Origin: Trichobilharzia regenti
Taxonomy: Eukaryota > Platyhelminthes > Trematoda > Strigeidida > Schistosomatidae
DNA length: 64,000 nt
Direction of reading: 5' to 3'
NCBI GenBank assembly: GCA_944472135.2
Contig: CALYDD020000403.1
Coordinates: 62,001 to 126,000 of the forward strand
How positions within the stretch are numbered: the stretch's first letter is position 1; each line of letters begins with the position of its first letter. A program made the position numbers and the translations under genes. A model generated the notes under the pieces. The model made no database searches. It worked only from the letters and a program-made list of their open reading frames with translations, and was not told the DNA's origin. This document shows, piece by piece, positions 1 through 11,990 of the stretch.

Positions 1-1410
1 GAGATGTACAAAACAAGGTTCATATATTTTAAATAATTAAGCCTCATATTCTAGTGACCTTATTTTTAGATGTTTAAATTAGTATATTGTCATCCAATAT
101 CATGTGTTCAACTGAGTGTTACACAGTCACATTTTGTAAATATCACCAAAAATATAGTTACCTTTGGTATTTTAAATATAAACATGTGACCAGTAATTTC
201 GAATTTTGTTTTGTTTCATCTGCCAGATGGTAAGTACATTGATGAATATATAAACAAAAGTTGATGATTTGATATATGATATGCTAGGTCAGAAATCAAA
301 ATATATTGAGGAGGAATTTCATGGAAGGCCACAGAGATAAGGATCAAAAGTGAGCGCGAAATGGGGTAGTAACGAAATAATCATTTTATCCAAGAATTCA
401 ATCGCCAACATTCGCATGGCATACAGTGTTCGAAAATGGTTAACTCATACACTGTGATCCACATACGTTTGAATTACGTATCTAAGCTGAAATGTCATAA
501 GCTGAACAGAAAGAAGAATTTCGCATTCACCTGTCTGCCCTTGTCAGGTTAGCTCTTATTAGATTGGTATTCCTCGTGCACCCTTTCTTTTTTTCCATAT
601 CCTCTAAAGAATTAAACACAGAAATTCTGTATACCTCGGTCACAAAGCATATTCGACGCGTGGCCACAGCTGAACTGTCTGTGAAGTTCAGCAGTATGCC
701 AATCTACTCTACAAACAATAAGAGTACCATCTACTTATGTCTAGAATAAACGAAGACTGAAGGTCACCATGTTCAGTCGGTAATTATACATATTCACTTT
801 GAAGGCTTTGACTAAAGCAGATATGATTTATCCTTGGCAAATTTACTGGTTTTCTTGAAACTTATCTTCTCGTTCAGCCTGCATTTGTTAAAGCTGACAT
901 TGTGTTTTGCACGTTAACCTAACTTAATACACTATCGATGAATACGGTCGAAATCTTTCTTAGCGAGTGGAATTGTTTTTGCTGTCTACATTATGCAAAT
1001 TTGTGTGAAGTTTCTATGATGTAATCACGAATCAATTAGTTCTAATTTTCGATTCACTTACTTTTCAAATTATTGCAGTTATTTTATCACATTCCAATTA
1101 ACCACTGGAATGATTTCCAGTTGTTTTTCACATCTCACAAACAGTTCCACCCGCAGTTTTGTGAAATACTGCTAATAATTACACGTTGTGTGATCCTGTT
1201 TATAAAGTAAACTATTTAAACAGTTCCTTCATCACAAAATGACACCAATTTCAAAGACACTGAAATTATTCACTAATCGAATAATTGCCTTCCTCCAGAT
1301 GTAGAATATTCATCACCAATCAACTCACCAGGTTTCAAATCCAACACCTTCATTTTACGAGACAAACGTATCTACAGCCTCATTGAAGCCACTGGAGAAC
1401 ACATCTAGGA
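1..1410. other. AT-rich non-coding flank with old repeats
   Basis: I see no supportable gene. The part around 865-1050 is a diverged direct repeat of about 6270-6500 (shared words such as AGCTGACATTGTGTTTTG). The part near 1310-1345 resembles 5490-5530, both around a tRNA B-box-like ACCAGGnTTCnAATCC. The 61-residue open frame at 564-749 has no recognisable domain and is treated as chance. Confidence 0.5.
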
Positions 1411-2223
1411 ATTATTATTATTATTGTTCTCTAGGTTCCTAGTAGAACACAGGGGTTCAACTCCACGTCTTGACTTGCTTCTATCTCCTGCTGTACTTTT
1501 CACCTGCGTCCATGTTAGTCCATAATGTTTTAACTATTCTTCACACGATCTCCTCCGTGTTGCCTTTTCACTGACGTCTCACTCGCCGCTTCCATTTCGG
1601 CCTGGTTCTTCTCGTGCAATTGTCTGACACGCCCGCGATGTCACCGAGCGAGCGGCCTCCTCAGCCTGTGTCCAATCCATCTCCACTTCCTCCTGCATAT
1701 ATGTTTGATGATTGCTTCTTGTTTTGTTTGTTTGTTCCCAGCCATAGTTGCTTGTTGGTGATTCTTTCCGGTCATCTGATTTTCAGTATAGAGCGGAGAC
1801 AGTTGCTAATAAAGGTCTGCAACAGGCTGTTGGAAATATTCTTTGTGATCCTTATAGAAGAACTGAGTGACTTGACGTTTGTATTGAAAATCCTACCGAA
1901 TTTTTTGTTGATGCTGAGTGACGAAGATTTCCAAATTGGTTGTTTCAGGTTGATTGATGAATGTATTTCTCGCTCGATTTGACATCCTCGTCCTTCCCTC
2001 CTGTAGTTAAGACAATGCTCAAAGCTGGATAAGTGAATGAAGTAACCTCTTTCAAATCCCTCCTGTTGATGGTGATTGGCGCTGGATGTTGTTGTTGTTG
2101 GTGGTTATTTTCATAACCTCCGTCTTGTCAATGTTTACCTGGAGTCCTGTCTTTGCTGCTTCTTCGACCAGTTTGTCGGTTTTCGCTTGCAAGTCTTCGA
2201 TTGTGTGTGACATCAAACATAAA

Positions 2224-2574
2224 TCATCCACACGCGAAATCCAGGTCTTCTAGGTTCTTCACTTCGGTCCAGGGTATTCCTGTCTTCTCGTTTCCCACTT
2301 TCTGACGCATAATCCAGTTCACCACAATTAGGAATATCATTGGTGATAATAAGCACCCTTGTCTGACTCCTGTGTTTACTCCAAACGCCTTTCTGAGTTT
2401 TCCGTTGTGGATCACTTGACATGTGGCGTTGTCGTACAGCTGTTGAATAAGGTTGATGAATATTTCGAGTATGCCGTGGTACTCAAGTAATTTCCAAATT
2501 ACCTCACGATCAACGCTGTCGAAGGCCTTCTCAAAGTCTATAAATTTGAAGTAGAGGTTTGATCGCCATTCCAT
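2224..2574 (-). pseudogene. RTE reverse transcriptase, catalytic core, frameshifted at the active site
   Basis: The frame includes FIDFEKAFDSVDR (block A, first catalytic Asp) and GVRQGCLLSPMIF (block B). It then fails at the FADD motif. The DNA reads GATTTCGCG, then four extra bases (TGTG), then GATGATTTATG, so the two active-site aspartates are pushed out of frame. Past the insertion the original frame continues into the C-terminal domain, about 2210-1430, with further stops. Confidence 0.85.
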
Positions 2575-2688
2575 GCTTCGTTCTGTGATGATGGTGCGTA
2601 GAGTTGCAATTTGGTCAGTACATGATTTGGGTTTCCTGAATCCAGCTTGTTCTGGTCGGAGTTCTGTCTCCAGTGCGTCCTTTATACT

Positions 2689-3078
2689 CTACAGGATGAG
2701 ACAACTCAGGATTTTACTTGGCGTCGATAGGAGCATGATTCCTCGCCAGTTCTTGCAGAGTCCTAAGTCTCCCTTCTTTGGTAGTAGTTTCACGAGATAA
2801 TCTTTCCTCCTTTCAGCAGGCACCTTTCTCTCCTTCCGGAACTTTTGCAATAATGGAGTCAGCATGTCTGCTGTACTCTCAGGGTCCGCCTTTAGTGCTT
2901 CAGGGGGTATTCTATCTGGTCCGGCTGCTTTTCTAGCTTTCAGAAGCTTGATTGCGTTCAAGACTTCAGCTCTCGTTGGAGGACTGGTGTCAACTTGCAT
3001 ATGTGTACTTGCTGTTGTTGATATTTCTGGGCGGGTTGCAGGTGGTGGTCGGTTTAAGAGTCCTTTGAAGTGATCCAC
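2689..3078 (-). pseudogene. RTE reverse transcriptase, N-terminal part
   Basis: This 129-residue frame continues the element after the endonuclease linker. It contains KARKAAGPDRIPPE and LPKKGDLGLCKNWRGI, the entry motifs (RT blocks 0-2) of RTE and related non-LTR polymerases. It ends at 2689, where the frame is lost before the catalytic core. Confidence 0.85.
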
Positions 3079-3216
3079 TCATTGTTTAATAGGTTTTTCT
3101 TCCTTGATGATTGGGTTCCCTTGGCTGTCTTTTATAGGTTTCGCTTGTGTTGATCTCTTCCCGGATAGAGATTTGGTTATCTGATATAGTGTCCTCAGGT
3201 CCCTTTTGCCTGCTGC

Positions 3217-4415
3217 CTACTCAGCTTCAGTGGCCAGATTGTCGTAGAATCGTCTTTTGTCCTTCCTAGCACTCTTCTTCACTTCTTTGTCCAGTGCTGT
3301 GTAAGTTGAGCTCAGCGTCTCCTTCTCCTGTCCGTCCTTGCATTGAATCATTTTCTCTTTCACCATTCTCCTCTCTTCTATTAATTTCCAAGTGTCCGTT
3401 GAGAGCCATTCCTTGTCTTGTCTCTTCTTTCTTCCTGAAACCGTTGAACACGTTTCGTTGAGAATCGCCTTCAGAGACTTCCAATGTTCTTCCACGCATG
3501 ATTCTTCAGTGATGTCGCGTAGTGTTTCCTGCTTTGCTCTGACAGTTGCAGTGAAAGTGTCTTTTGTGGTTGTGTCCTTCAGTAATTGAGTGTTGAACTT
3601 GCATTGTGGCCTATCCCCAGCTATCCTCGAGGCTTTTAGTTTCACCTTGAAAGTCCCTTCTACTAGATAGTGGTCTGAACCCACATCTGCTCCTCTCCTC
3701 GACCTTGTGTCCAGTAGGCTCCGTCTCCACTTTCTTGAAATTGAGATGAAGTCTATTTGATTCTTGGTGTTTCCATCTGGTGAAATCCATGTCGTCTTGT
3801 GTATATCCTTGTGTTTGAACACACTACCATCAATCACCAAATCACTGAAGGCGCATAAGTCTGAGAAGAGTTCACCATTGTCGTTCATTTCACCGAGGGC
3901 TTCTCGACCCATGGTGAGTTCTCTTCCTGTGTTGTCTCCTCCCAGCTTCGCATTCATGTCGCCCATCAGGATTTTGATATCGCCATTTGGGACCTTGTCC
4001 ATTATTGTTTGTAGTTGTCTGTAGAACGCCTCCTTCTTTTCTTGTTCTGAGACGTTTGTAGGCGCATAGCATTGAATGACTGTAACTTTCCTTCCTTTTG
4101 AGTTGAACCTGGCTGTCATTATCCTGGAGGAGATTGGTTCCCACTGCATGAGAGCTTTGGTTGCTGTTGGTGACATCATGATGGCCACTCCCTCAGTGTG
4201 CTCGTGGTTGTCCTCTGGGTGGCCGGAAAAATTATTGTCTCTTTAGTTGGTAGTTGGCACCTACCACATCCATTCCATCTGCTCTCGCAGATTCCTAGTA
4301 CTTCTATTCTATATCTCCTCATTTCTGCTGCTACCTGGACAGCCTTTCTATTTTCGTAAATTGTACGAACATTCCATGTCCCATCCTTACTTTTGCTTTC
4401 ATCGAAAGAAGGCAC
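3217..4415 (-). pseudogene. RTE endonuclease domain, frameshifted
   Basis: This is the endonuclease that would nick target DNA for target-primed reverse transcription. The N-terminal part (4415-4176) has GTWNVRT and ICESRWNG. The frame shifts near 4200, where the counterpart at 63.15 kb is intact, and continues as a 323-residue open frame from 4188 to 3217. In that frame GDMNA lies at residues 76-80, IDFI at 145-148 and SDHYLV at 171-176, matching the conserved Asp/Asn and Asp-His motifs of the exonuclease-endonuclease-phosphatase fold. The rest is a lysine/arginine-rich linker towards the reverse transcriptase. The long frame suggests a fairly young copy. Plus-strand frames here are shadows. 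Confidence 0.85.
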
Positions 4416-4539
4416 ATCGGCTGACTGGCTTCCCGAAGGCTTTCACCAGCCTGCGTCATTTCACTTCCTCGATTCCAGCGAAAAATAAGGTTATTGTTTA
4501 TATTTTTAGTATTTTTAATATATTTGTGCATTGAAGTTT

Positions 4540-4957
4540 CTGTAGCAATTAGGTTAAGTCTAGGAAGCTACACATTCATTTCCTAAAGCTTATTTTCATA
4601 CAGGGTAACCGTTATGCTGTATAAAGTAATCCGTTTATGCTTCAAGGCCCATTTTATTCTACAACAGTGTTGGAAGTCATTTTTCTGAGTATATTTCACA
4701 GTTTTAACTGAGTCTTTGTCTAATACTTTTCGTCATACTATCAGACGATTTGGAAGGCACAGGTATGTTCATATTTATCCAATCCACTGTGGAACATAAT
4801 ATATTAAACGGTTCACATACGTGGCGAATAACTTTACAAAGATGAAATGAGTATCAGGAATTATTCTCAATATGTCTATTCACAATTATGTGTGAGACGA
4901 TTATGCGTGACGCATAGCAATGTTAGTAACAATGTTCACTTGCAAAATATTTATGGT
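4540..4957. repeat. Diverged direct repeat, copy 1 of 2
   Basis: About 400 bp matching 5765-6270 in the same orientation. Shared words include AAGTAATCCGTTTATG, TTTATTTCACAG/TATTTCACAG and ATTATTCTCAATAT. No coding signal is seen. It directly follows the 5' end of the RTE element and precedes a SINE copy. Confidence 0.6.
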
Positions 4958-5160
4958 GAAACCTGATACAGCTGTGACAACTTCCCTGCTTCGGAAAAAA
5001 GTTAGGACTCTCACTGACCTTTCACATGACCCGAAGTTCGATCCCCAGATGCCAACAACTAATACCAATGGTCGGCCTGCTAAATTCGGGCTACCGATAT
5101 CACATGCTGAAAATTTCATACCTGTACCGAAAATTCAGTCTGGAATCAAGAGAAGAGCGA
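4958..5160 (+). mobile_element. tRNA-derived SINE, diverged copy
   Basis: This matches the SINE at 10722-10905 over its whole length, including the tRNA B-box-like AAGTTCGATCCCC and the tail words GGTCGGCCTG and GGGCTACCGATATCACATGC. The A-box part is worn. The small open frames on both strands are by-products. Confidence 0.65.
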
Positions 5161-8100
5161 GGTGACAGATCGTTTATTTAGGAAATCAACAGATATCAAT
5201 AGATTATTATGTACATTATTATTTGTAATTAATAACACTGAAACAGTGTCTTCTGATAAGTTGTTTTCTCACTGGAAGTTAATATGCCATCCCTTTGTGG
5301 CTGCTCTTTGATGGCCATAAAATATATATACGAACCGTATCCGCCCACGCAAAGTCTTTGTTCTTGTATTTCTCATGACCAAGATATGGGACGTAAACAT
5401 TGAGGTAAATTGCTGTCGACCAATTTTGGCTAGTAGACAGCTCTCACCAAACTATAATCAAAAATAAAATAAATAAACTTACACACTGTTCACCACCAAT
5501 CAGCTCACCAGGATTCGAATCCATAATCTTCATTTTTCATGTATTTATTCCCCTTGATGAATTTGTATCAAGCAAGAACAACAGTGGTTTGTGCAGAATA
5601 ATATGGTACTATCATTTATTTCGTTGGCTTCTCATCAGCTGCTTACAGTCTAAATAAATTATGAGGTTAAATACAGAAACGTTTCAACATACTTGCAAAT
5701 TTTACATGTTGTCAGTTGACAGAAAGTTCCACAATTAGGAAACAGTGCGAGTACATCTATGACTAGACTGAAACAACCTAAGAATATGGCTAGGAAACTG
5801 CACATTAGCTAACTTAGGCTTATTCTCATTCACGATGGCTGTGATGCCATACTAAGTAATCCGTTTATGTTTGATGACGCATTTTATTCCACAACTCAGT
5901 CGGAAGTCGGTTTTCTGAGTTTATTTCACAGCGCCAATGTCCGTTATTTTTTATTCGCCTTCGTTCTCCTTAAATACTTTTTTGCTTTCATTTCATCAAC
6001 TTCAATATTTCGGATTCATATAGGACTCATAGGTATGTTTGTAATTTTTAGTCTGTTGTGGTATATGAAACATCATATGGTTTACATACATAGCGAATGA
6101 CTGCAAAAAGATGAAATGAGCATTAGGAATTATTCTCAATATATCTAGTCACAATTATGTGCGAAAAGATTACGGATGACGCACAACCATGTTAGTAACA
6201 ATATTCACTTGCAAAAATATTTACGGTGAAACTTGATATAGCTGTGACAACTTAACTGCTTCGGACAAAAGTTGTCTTCCGGATCAGCTGGCATTTGGTG
6301 AAGCTGACATTGTGTTTTGTATACAGTGTATTTCATCCGAGCTTTACGTTAACCTAACTTTTATGCTATCCATGAATACTGCCACAGTCCTTCTTGGTAA
6401 GTGAAATTGTTTTCGCTGTCTACTTGATGCAAATTTAGGTGAAGCTTCTATCATGTGGTTACGAATTAAGTTTTAATTTTCAATTCATTTGCCTTAGGTA
6501 TATTGTATCTAGTGTACCCGATATAACGACAGTTTAATTAAAATCTGGAATGATGTGAAGTTGATTTTCACTTCGTACTAGAAATGATTCTTTTTACAAA
6601 ATAAGTGACATCAAGAAGTTTAATTTGTCCTTGTATGAACTGTGCACTTCCTTGGTTGTTGGCAAGGTTGTCTGTTAAGATTTTCATTCAGAAAGCAGAG
6701 CTGCTGAAATGAGTAAGAGAAGGAAATAAACTAACTTACCTGTCGTCATAAAGTATCCAGTGAAATGAGATTTTTCAGTTTAATGTCGAGTTATATACAC
6801 AGTTTTATATATGCATAGAAATAATACAATATTATCATGTGTTCTTTCTGACCTTGTGTCATAATCTTCACTAATCCAACGTTGTATCTAAATATTCTGA
6901 ATCCTTGTTCTTACATTTTGTTGTGAATTGATGATTTTCGCTCAACTCCTAGTATTTTCGGAAATTTTGAATTTCTCAGAAAAATCAGGTATGAAAACTA
7001 ATTGAATACTATATCAGTAACGATGAATCTCATATATCTGTGAATAGTATTCATGTTATCAATTTTCTTCATTAGACGGAATGATGATGGAAGCAAATAA
7101 TGAATTTCCACCGTTTGCTAATGATAAAACAAAATATATTTAACATTGCTTTCCCATCAAGTGTGGATATCTTAGTCTACCATTTTCACTGGTGCACGAT
7201 ATCATTGTAGCGGAAAAAAGTAAGCCAGAGTTAATTTTATTAGCTGCGGTTTCGCCTGAGTTTGAAGAAATATAAATTAGTGTGTTCAGCGATGTTCTGT
7301 CCAAGTACCTTATTGAAACACTTGATAAAATATTGTATATTTAAATGAAATTTGAAGGACTTCATTAGCTTTCTTAACTGAAGTTTAAAATTACTGCACG
7401 TGTACTACGGTCAGTTTGCAGAATGTATAAAACTTTCTCTTTGTACACTTTGCGTGACATTTTTCTACACAATTAGATTTCTAGTAGATCATTCATATAG
7501 TCACGTAGTGTGCATACTGAATGCCTTTATTTTGAGGAAATGTGTAGAGTACTGTCAACGGTTTTTGACTTTTAAGCGCTGTTCACTTATTGATGCGGAG
7601 CTCGTCATTAGAATCCACCGTTCATTTATGTCAGAAAGTGCTATTCAATCACCACCAACTCTCGTTACTTCCTCAGGTTCTCTGCCGCCTGTCTGTCTCC
7701 CACCAAACTTTCTACAAATATCTGGTTCTCTGGTGGTTTTCTATAAACCTGTTTGAGGCTATTACGTTTCTGTCAAAAGTAAAATGACTCGTCGATTGTA
7801 ACCCGACTTTTCATGTTTCCCATAAATTAAAACTCTCTTATCACAAAATAGTTAGGCCATTGATTACGACGAGTGAGTGAAGTATTTCATCGTTTTCTTC
7901 ATACTTTAAACTTTTACCTGCATATTTTTGTCATTCAGAGAAGTCCAACATAGACACATATTTTGACGTATACTCCCATCAAATACGAATTATTTTTTGC
8001 AGCAATAAAATAAAAGTAATAATGAAAACAATCGAAGTAGAACGATACCAAGTGACTTAAACAAGAGGTTTGTTATCAAGTTGATACTTATAGCCAGACC

Positions 8101-8514
8101 AAAGTTAGTTCTGAAAGGTGTTTCAATGTAACAACTGGAGTCGCGTTATTTGATACATCTAGAACTGTAGTATTCTACTTATTACTGGAACCATTTGAAC
8201 GATAATTGATCAATATCATATGCCTGAGGGAAACTGTTTCTAAACACAGTGTCATAGCAAATAGCTTCACTCATGTCCTGAACTATGAATCGAAGAGTTT
8301 CAAAGATGACGCAGGATATTTCCCTACATCAACTCCAGCTTCACATTTCGATACATAATCAAAAGTCATATATTTAAAATAAAGTATGAGAGGATTTATC
8401 TGTCGAGGTATAGATAAAAATGCTTCACATACTTTGTGAATATCGAAGAAGTTATGATATTTACCTAAGCTCAAATATAAAGTGGTATCTTTGAGAGAAT
8501 ACCATTGTCATGAT
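5161..8514. other. Non-coding AT-rich DNA with old repeat fragments
   Basis: 5300-5470 resembles 13060-13190 (ACATTGACGTAAATT-like and AGTAGACAGCTCTCACCA). 5544-5620 resembles one arm of the foldback at 61945-62096 (TTTATTCCCCTT, AAGCAAGAAC, GCAGAATAA) and so is probably a PLE terminus relic. 5765-6270 and 6270-6500 repeat 4551-4957 and 865-1050. From 6500 to 8514 I see nothing recognisable; the frames at 7400-7756 and 8283-8474 lack domain signatures. Confidence 0.5.
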
Positions 8515-10300
8515 AGTTTCAATTCTTTCTTTGATGTTGAAACATAAGACTTTAGTGGCACCTTCTGACTGCGCTCTATAATCTGCACCCATATTCGTTT
8601 GGTTCTACAAATGTCCATGAGCTTTCATTGCTTCTTGGCATGATCACGTCCATGTCACTTTTGGATCCTCAACTAGTCTACTTCCATTCGTGGTCCAGTC
8701 GAAGCACACTTATAAGTGTAAACACACTCGTAAACATGTTTGTGAACAAGTGCAATACAGATCATCGTCTGTCAAGAATTACTTCGAACTACTAAGATTA
8801 CTAATAAATAAGTGCATTATGTATTGGTCCCCCACAATTCCCAACAAAATTATTAGACTACCTTTCTATAGAGATAAACACGGATCGACATGTTCTAAGC
8901 TATATGAAGGCCGACTTGAAATGTCTACTGCTGTTAAATTATATGATGTAAAGCCTATTGATAAATATTCAGAAATATAAAACAGCGTACGACCTACCAG
9001 TCAGAAGTGACCTTATGAATAAAATAGTCAGAATGATGAAACCAGATCACAACGGAAGTAAACGTATACATCGAACTTCCACTTACTTGCATTCATGTGG
9101 TACAAGTTAAAAGACTCTGAAACTGAGGAATGTAATTTCCCGTTATAGTGACTATTTGCTTATCCTTTATCATGTGGATTTCATGCTTGAAAGTAAAACA
9201 TGGTATGTTGTTTAAAAAACAAGCTTCACAAACGCCAACCGCTGTCACACGTAAGTCAATTTCTCCATATCATACTGTTTGTTCAAAGCGACAAAAGTAC
9301 AGAGATGACTGAAAAGACAACGTCTCTTTTTACTGTATGCATAACTTATTGTTTCGTTATCACGTTTTCTCTATACAAATACCGTTAGCTCGCAAATGCT
9401 AAGGGTGGTTTTATTCTAATAATGTGGAATCAGTTGTAAATCTCACATCTGTGAAAAATAGTAGAAATAACGGGATCGACTTCGGAATGAAAAAACACAC
9501 ATCGACAGAGCAGGAATTTCCTGTCAGAATTATCTGAAATCATCAATTCATAGAACGATCCAGAATATTCCCTGAGGAGCATTGCTTAATGACTGACCCT
9601 CTCTGAAGAATGCGAAACTGCACCATACACTTTGGTAAATCTGATCATGTATACATTTGTAAATTCGGCTTATATGGAAATAGGAAAATAAAATGACGAA
9701 TAAAGCAAACAAAGTAATCCTGGTGTACAAGAATACAGAGGATAGTGATTGACACAAATTCCATTATTTTTGTGGGATAAGAATTCTCACATTATTTTAG
9801 GTGCCATGATAAACTACTTGCTCACAGACCATGACGGCTTCATTTCATGAATTAGCACAGCTTTTTTGTAGATCAATTAGTCCGAAGTAGGGAAAGGTCA
9901 GACTATATTTTGTTCTGTACACACTACTTAGGATACATGTGATTAGTTCAACGTGCCTTCATCATCTTTGTTAAACCCACTGTTTGCAATTTGTCCATGC
10001 CTGTCATTTTTCTTCTCAACATAATTTGTATGAAGAAGTAGATTTGTGAAGAGACTTTTTGAAACTTGTTATGCAAACAGATTTTTCTGATTCAATCCAT
10101 GGTCTAAGAGCTAAGACCATTCAACAATTTTAATTTGTTATAGAAGTTTGTCATTCTCTAGATGGAAAATTAGTGTCGAATTGTAGGTACCATTCACCTT
10201 CCCAACGAGAAACATGAGTTTCAACTAGAAATATGTTTTGTCTTCTTCATCTGTTCAATTCCGTACGTAAATCCCAGTTATTTTTGTGCATACAAAAACT
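8515..10300. repeat. Long diverged direct repeat, copy 1
   Basis: The stretch from about 8900 to 10290 matches 15360-16830 in the same orientation, with words such as GTAAAGCCTATTGATAAAT, TCAGAATGATG and CATGTGGTACAAGTTAAA. The part 8520-8710 also matches 12410-12620 (GGATCCTCAACT). A short third piece lies near 10500-10660. This is a family of unknown type; I found no RT, endonuclease or transposase motif in it. Confidence 0.6.
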
Positions 10301-10659
10301 TCACACCATGAGGATATTCAATTCCACATTATTTTTGTAAATCATACTGTGATAAAAAACAGTTCGCCATCAACAACTGATGGGATAAAGCGAATGATCA
10401 AACTAACACTGATAAAATTAAACTTTTAGCTGAAGGTACAATAAGTTCTTGACTACATTTTTCAGTAGCACTAAAGCTAAAACAGTTAAAAATCTAAATA
10501 AATTTGGGTAGCATTATTAAATGAGGAACATCACCTGAAGAATGAGGAATTACGCAATACAATTCGATTAATATGACCACAAATCTTTTTGTTAATTCAG
10601 CTTATATGGAAATGGGTAGATAAAAGGCCGAATAAAGTAGATAAAACAATATGATATGC

Positions 10660-11990
10660 AATGGTAACGTTTTTTATTATTCCTTTGGTTCCGAGTGGAA
10701 CATAGGGCTTCAACAACACACTGCGTTGCTGGCACAGTTGTCAGGACTCTCGCCGACCACGCATATGGTCCGGGGTTCGATCCCCTGACGACGCACACCT
10801 GATATCTATGGTCGGCCTGTAAAATTTGGGCTACCGATATCACATGCTGAAAATTCCATACTTGTACCAAAAAATACGGTGTGGGATCAAGTTGTAATAA
10901 AAAAAATGCTCCGATTTGTTCTATTTGCTGCTTTTCTCTTCGCCTGGCCCCACGATAGCCCATAATCCCACATCTAATCCTTTCCAAATGATCTCCACCC
11001 TATCATCGCAGGACGACTAAGTCGTCGCTTACAATAGGGATTCCACTCCAGCGATAGCCCGCATTGCGCAAAATGTCGTTTGACGGTCTCTTTAACCTCT
11101 GCCCGATCGATCTCCATTTTCTTCTAGAAATTTGTTGAGAAATCAGCTCTCGGTTGGTTTGTTGTCAGATTTTATTGTCGATAATTCAATCTGGGCATTT
11201 GATTTTCGGTATGGAGCTAAGGCAGCTGTTGATAAAGTCTATAACTTCTTGGAAAACTTTTCGTGAAGCACAATGCAAGTTTGTGACCCGTATAGGTGAA
11301 CTGACTTCACATTCACTTTGAAAATCTGAATTTTGCTCTTTATGGTGAGTGTGGAAGATATCCAAACTTGTTTCAGGTTAATAGAACCTGTCTCACCTTT
11401 CCGATTCTGGATTTGACATCGCCATCCGTTCTGCCTGGAGTTGAAACAATCCTTACTGCCTGGATAAGTGAAGGAAGTAACCATTGTCAAATCTCTCCGG
11501 TTAATAGTGATTGGTGCTGGCTGCTGTTGATGTGGTGGTTTGTTGGTTATCTTCATCACCGTCGTCTTCCCTGCGTTCGCCTGGGGTACTGTCTTTGATA
11601 TCTGCCTCTTCAGCCAGTTGTTGGTTTTCGCCAACAATTCCTCTAGTTTGTGTGACATTAGACATATATCATCTGCGAAATCTTCTAGAGTCTTCCTATC
11701 GGTCTGTCCAACGTATTCCTGTCTTCTCACTCCTACACACAGTCTGAAGCTCAATCCAGCCCACCACAATTAATAATATTACCAGTGATAGTAGTGGTCA
11801 GCCTTCTCATACTCTTGTGTTCACTTCAAACGATTCGCTGACTTTTCCGTTGTGAGTCACATGACACATAGCATTGTCATACAGTCAGCTGTTAAATGAG
11901 GTTGATTAGGACTTAGGCATTGTACGCCGTAGTGTTGAAGTAGTTTCCAAATTTCTTCTCAGTCAATAGTAGACATAAGTGGAACTTAAC
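10660..11990 (-). mobile_element. RTE fragment, 5' truncated, interrupted by a SINE
   Basis: Minus-strand reading gives the second half of an RTE reverse transcriptase. In the frame 11769-11239 the catalytic FADDICLMSH is intact (residues 31-40), followed by the KITNKPPHQQQPAPI-like region that is conserved in every copy here. The C-terminal end VVEALCSTRNQRNN lies at about 10665-10720, next to the tail. A SINE (10722-10905) splits it. Stops and frameshifts make it non-functional. Loss of the 5' part is typical of incomplete target-primed reverse transcription. Confidence 0.75.
10722..10905 (+). mobile_element. tRNA-derived SINE
   Basis: The first ~75 bp look like a tRNA. The A box TGGCACAGTTG is at 10730-10740 and the B box GGTTCGATCCC at 10774-10784. 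The TGCGTTG at the start can pair with CGACGCA at the end of the tRNA-like part, and the T-arm pairs as CGGGG/CCCTG. A non-tRNA tail follows that is shared with 4958-5160. It sits inside an RTE fragment, so it inserted later. SINEs of this kind are moved by a partner LINE; RTE is the likely partner here by inference only. Confidence 0.7.

Larger units (their letters stand above)
1411..4530 (-). mobile_element. RTE-clade non-LTR retrotransposon, near full length, inactive
   Basis: Read on the minus strand, this carries in order a 5' leader (from about 4530), an apurinic-type endonuclease, a linker, a reverse transcriptase, a C-terminal region and a short (AAT)n tail at 1411-1425. The order and the microsatellite tail are what is known for RTE elements, which are abundant in schistosomes. 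The 5' leader recurs at 19430-19540 and 32195-32300, which supports the 5' limit. The C-terminal coding end (like ALCSTRNQ) recurs just before the tail in many fragments of this window. Several frameshifts and stops split the frame, so this copy cannot make a full protein. The family name within RTE is not assigned. Confidence 0.85.

Noticed and set aside
1614..1982. 122-residue plus-strand frame
   Set aside because: Antisense of the RTE C-terminal domain; the minus strand explains the sequence.
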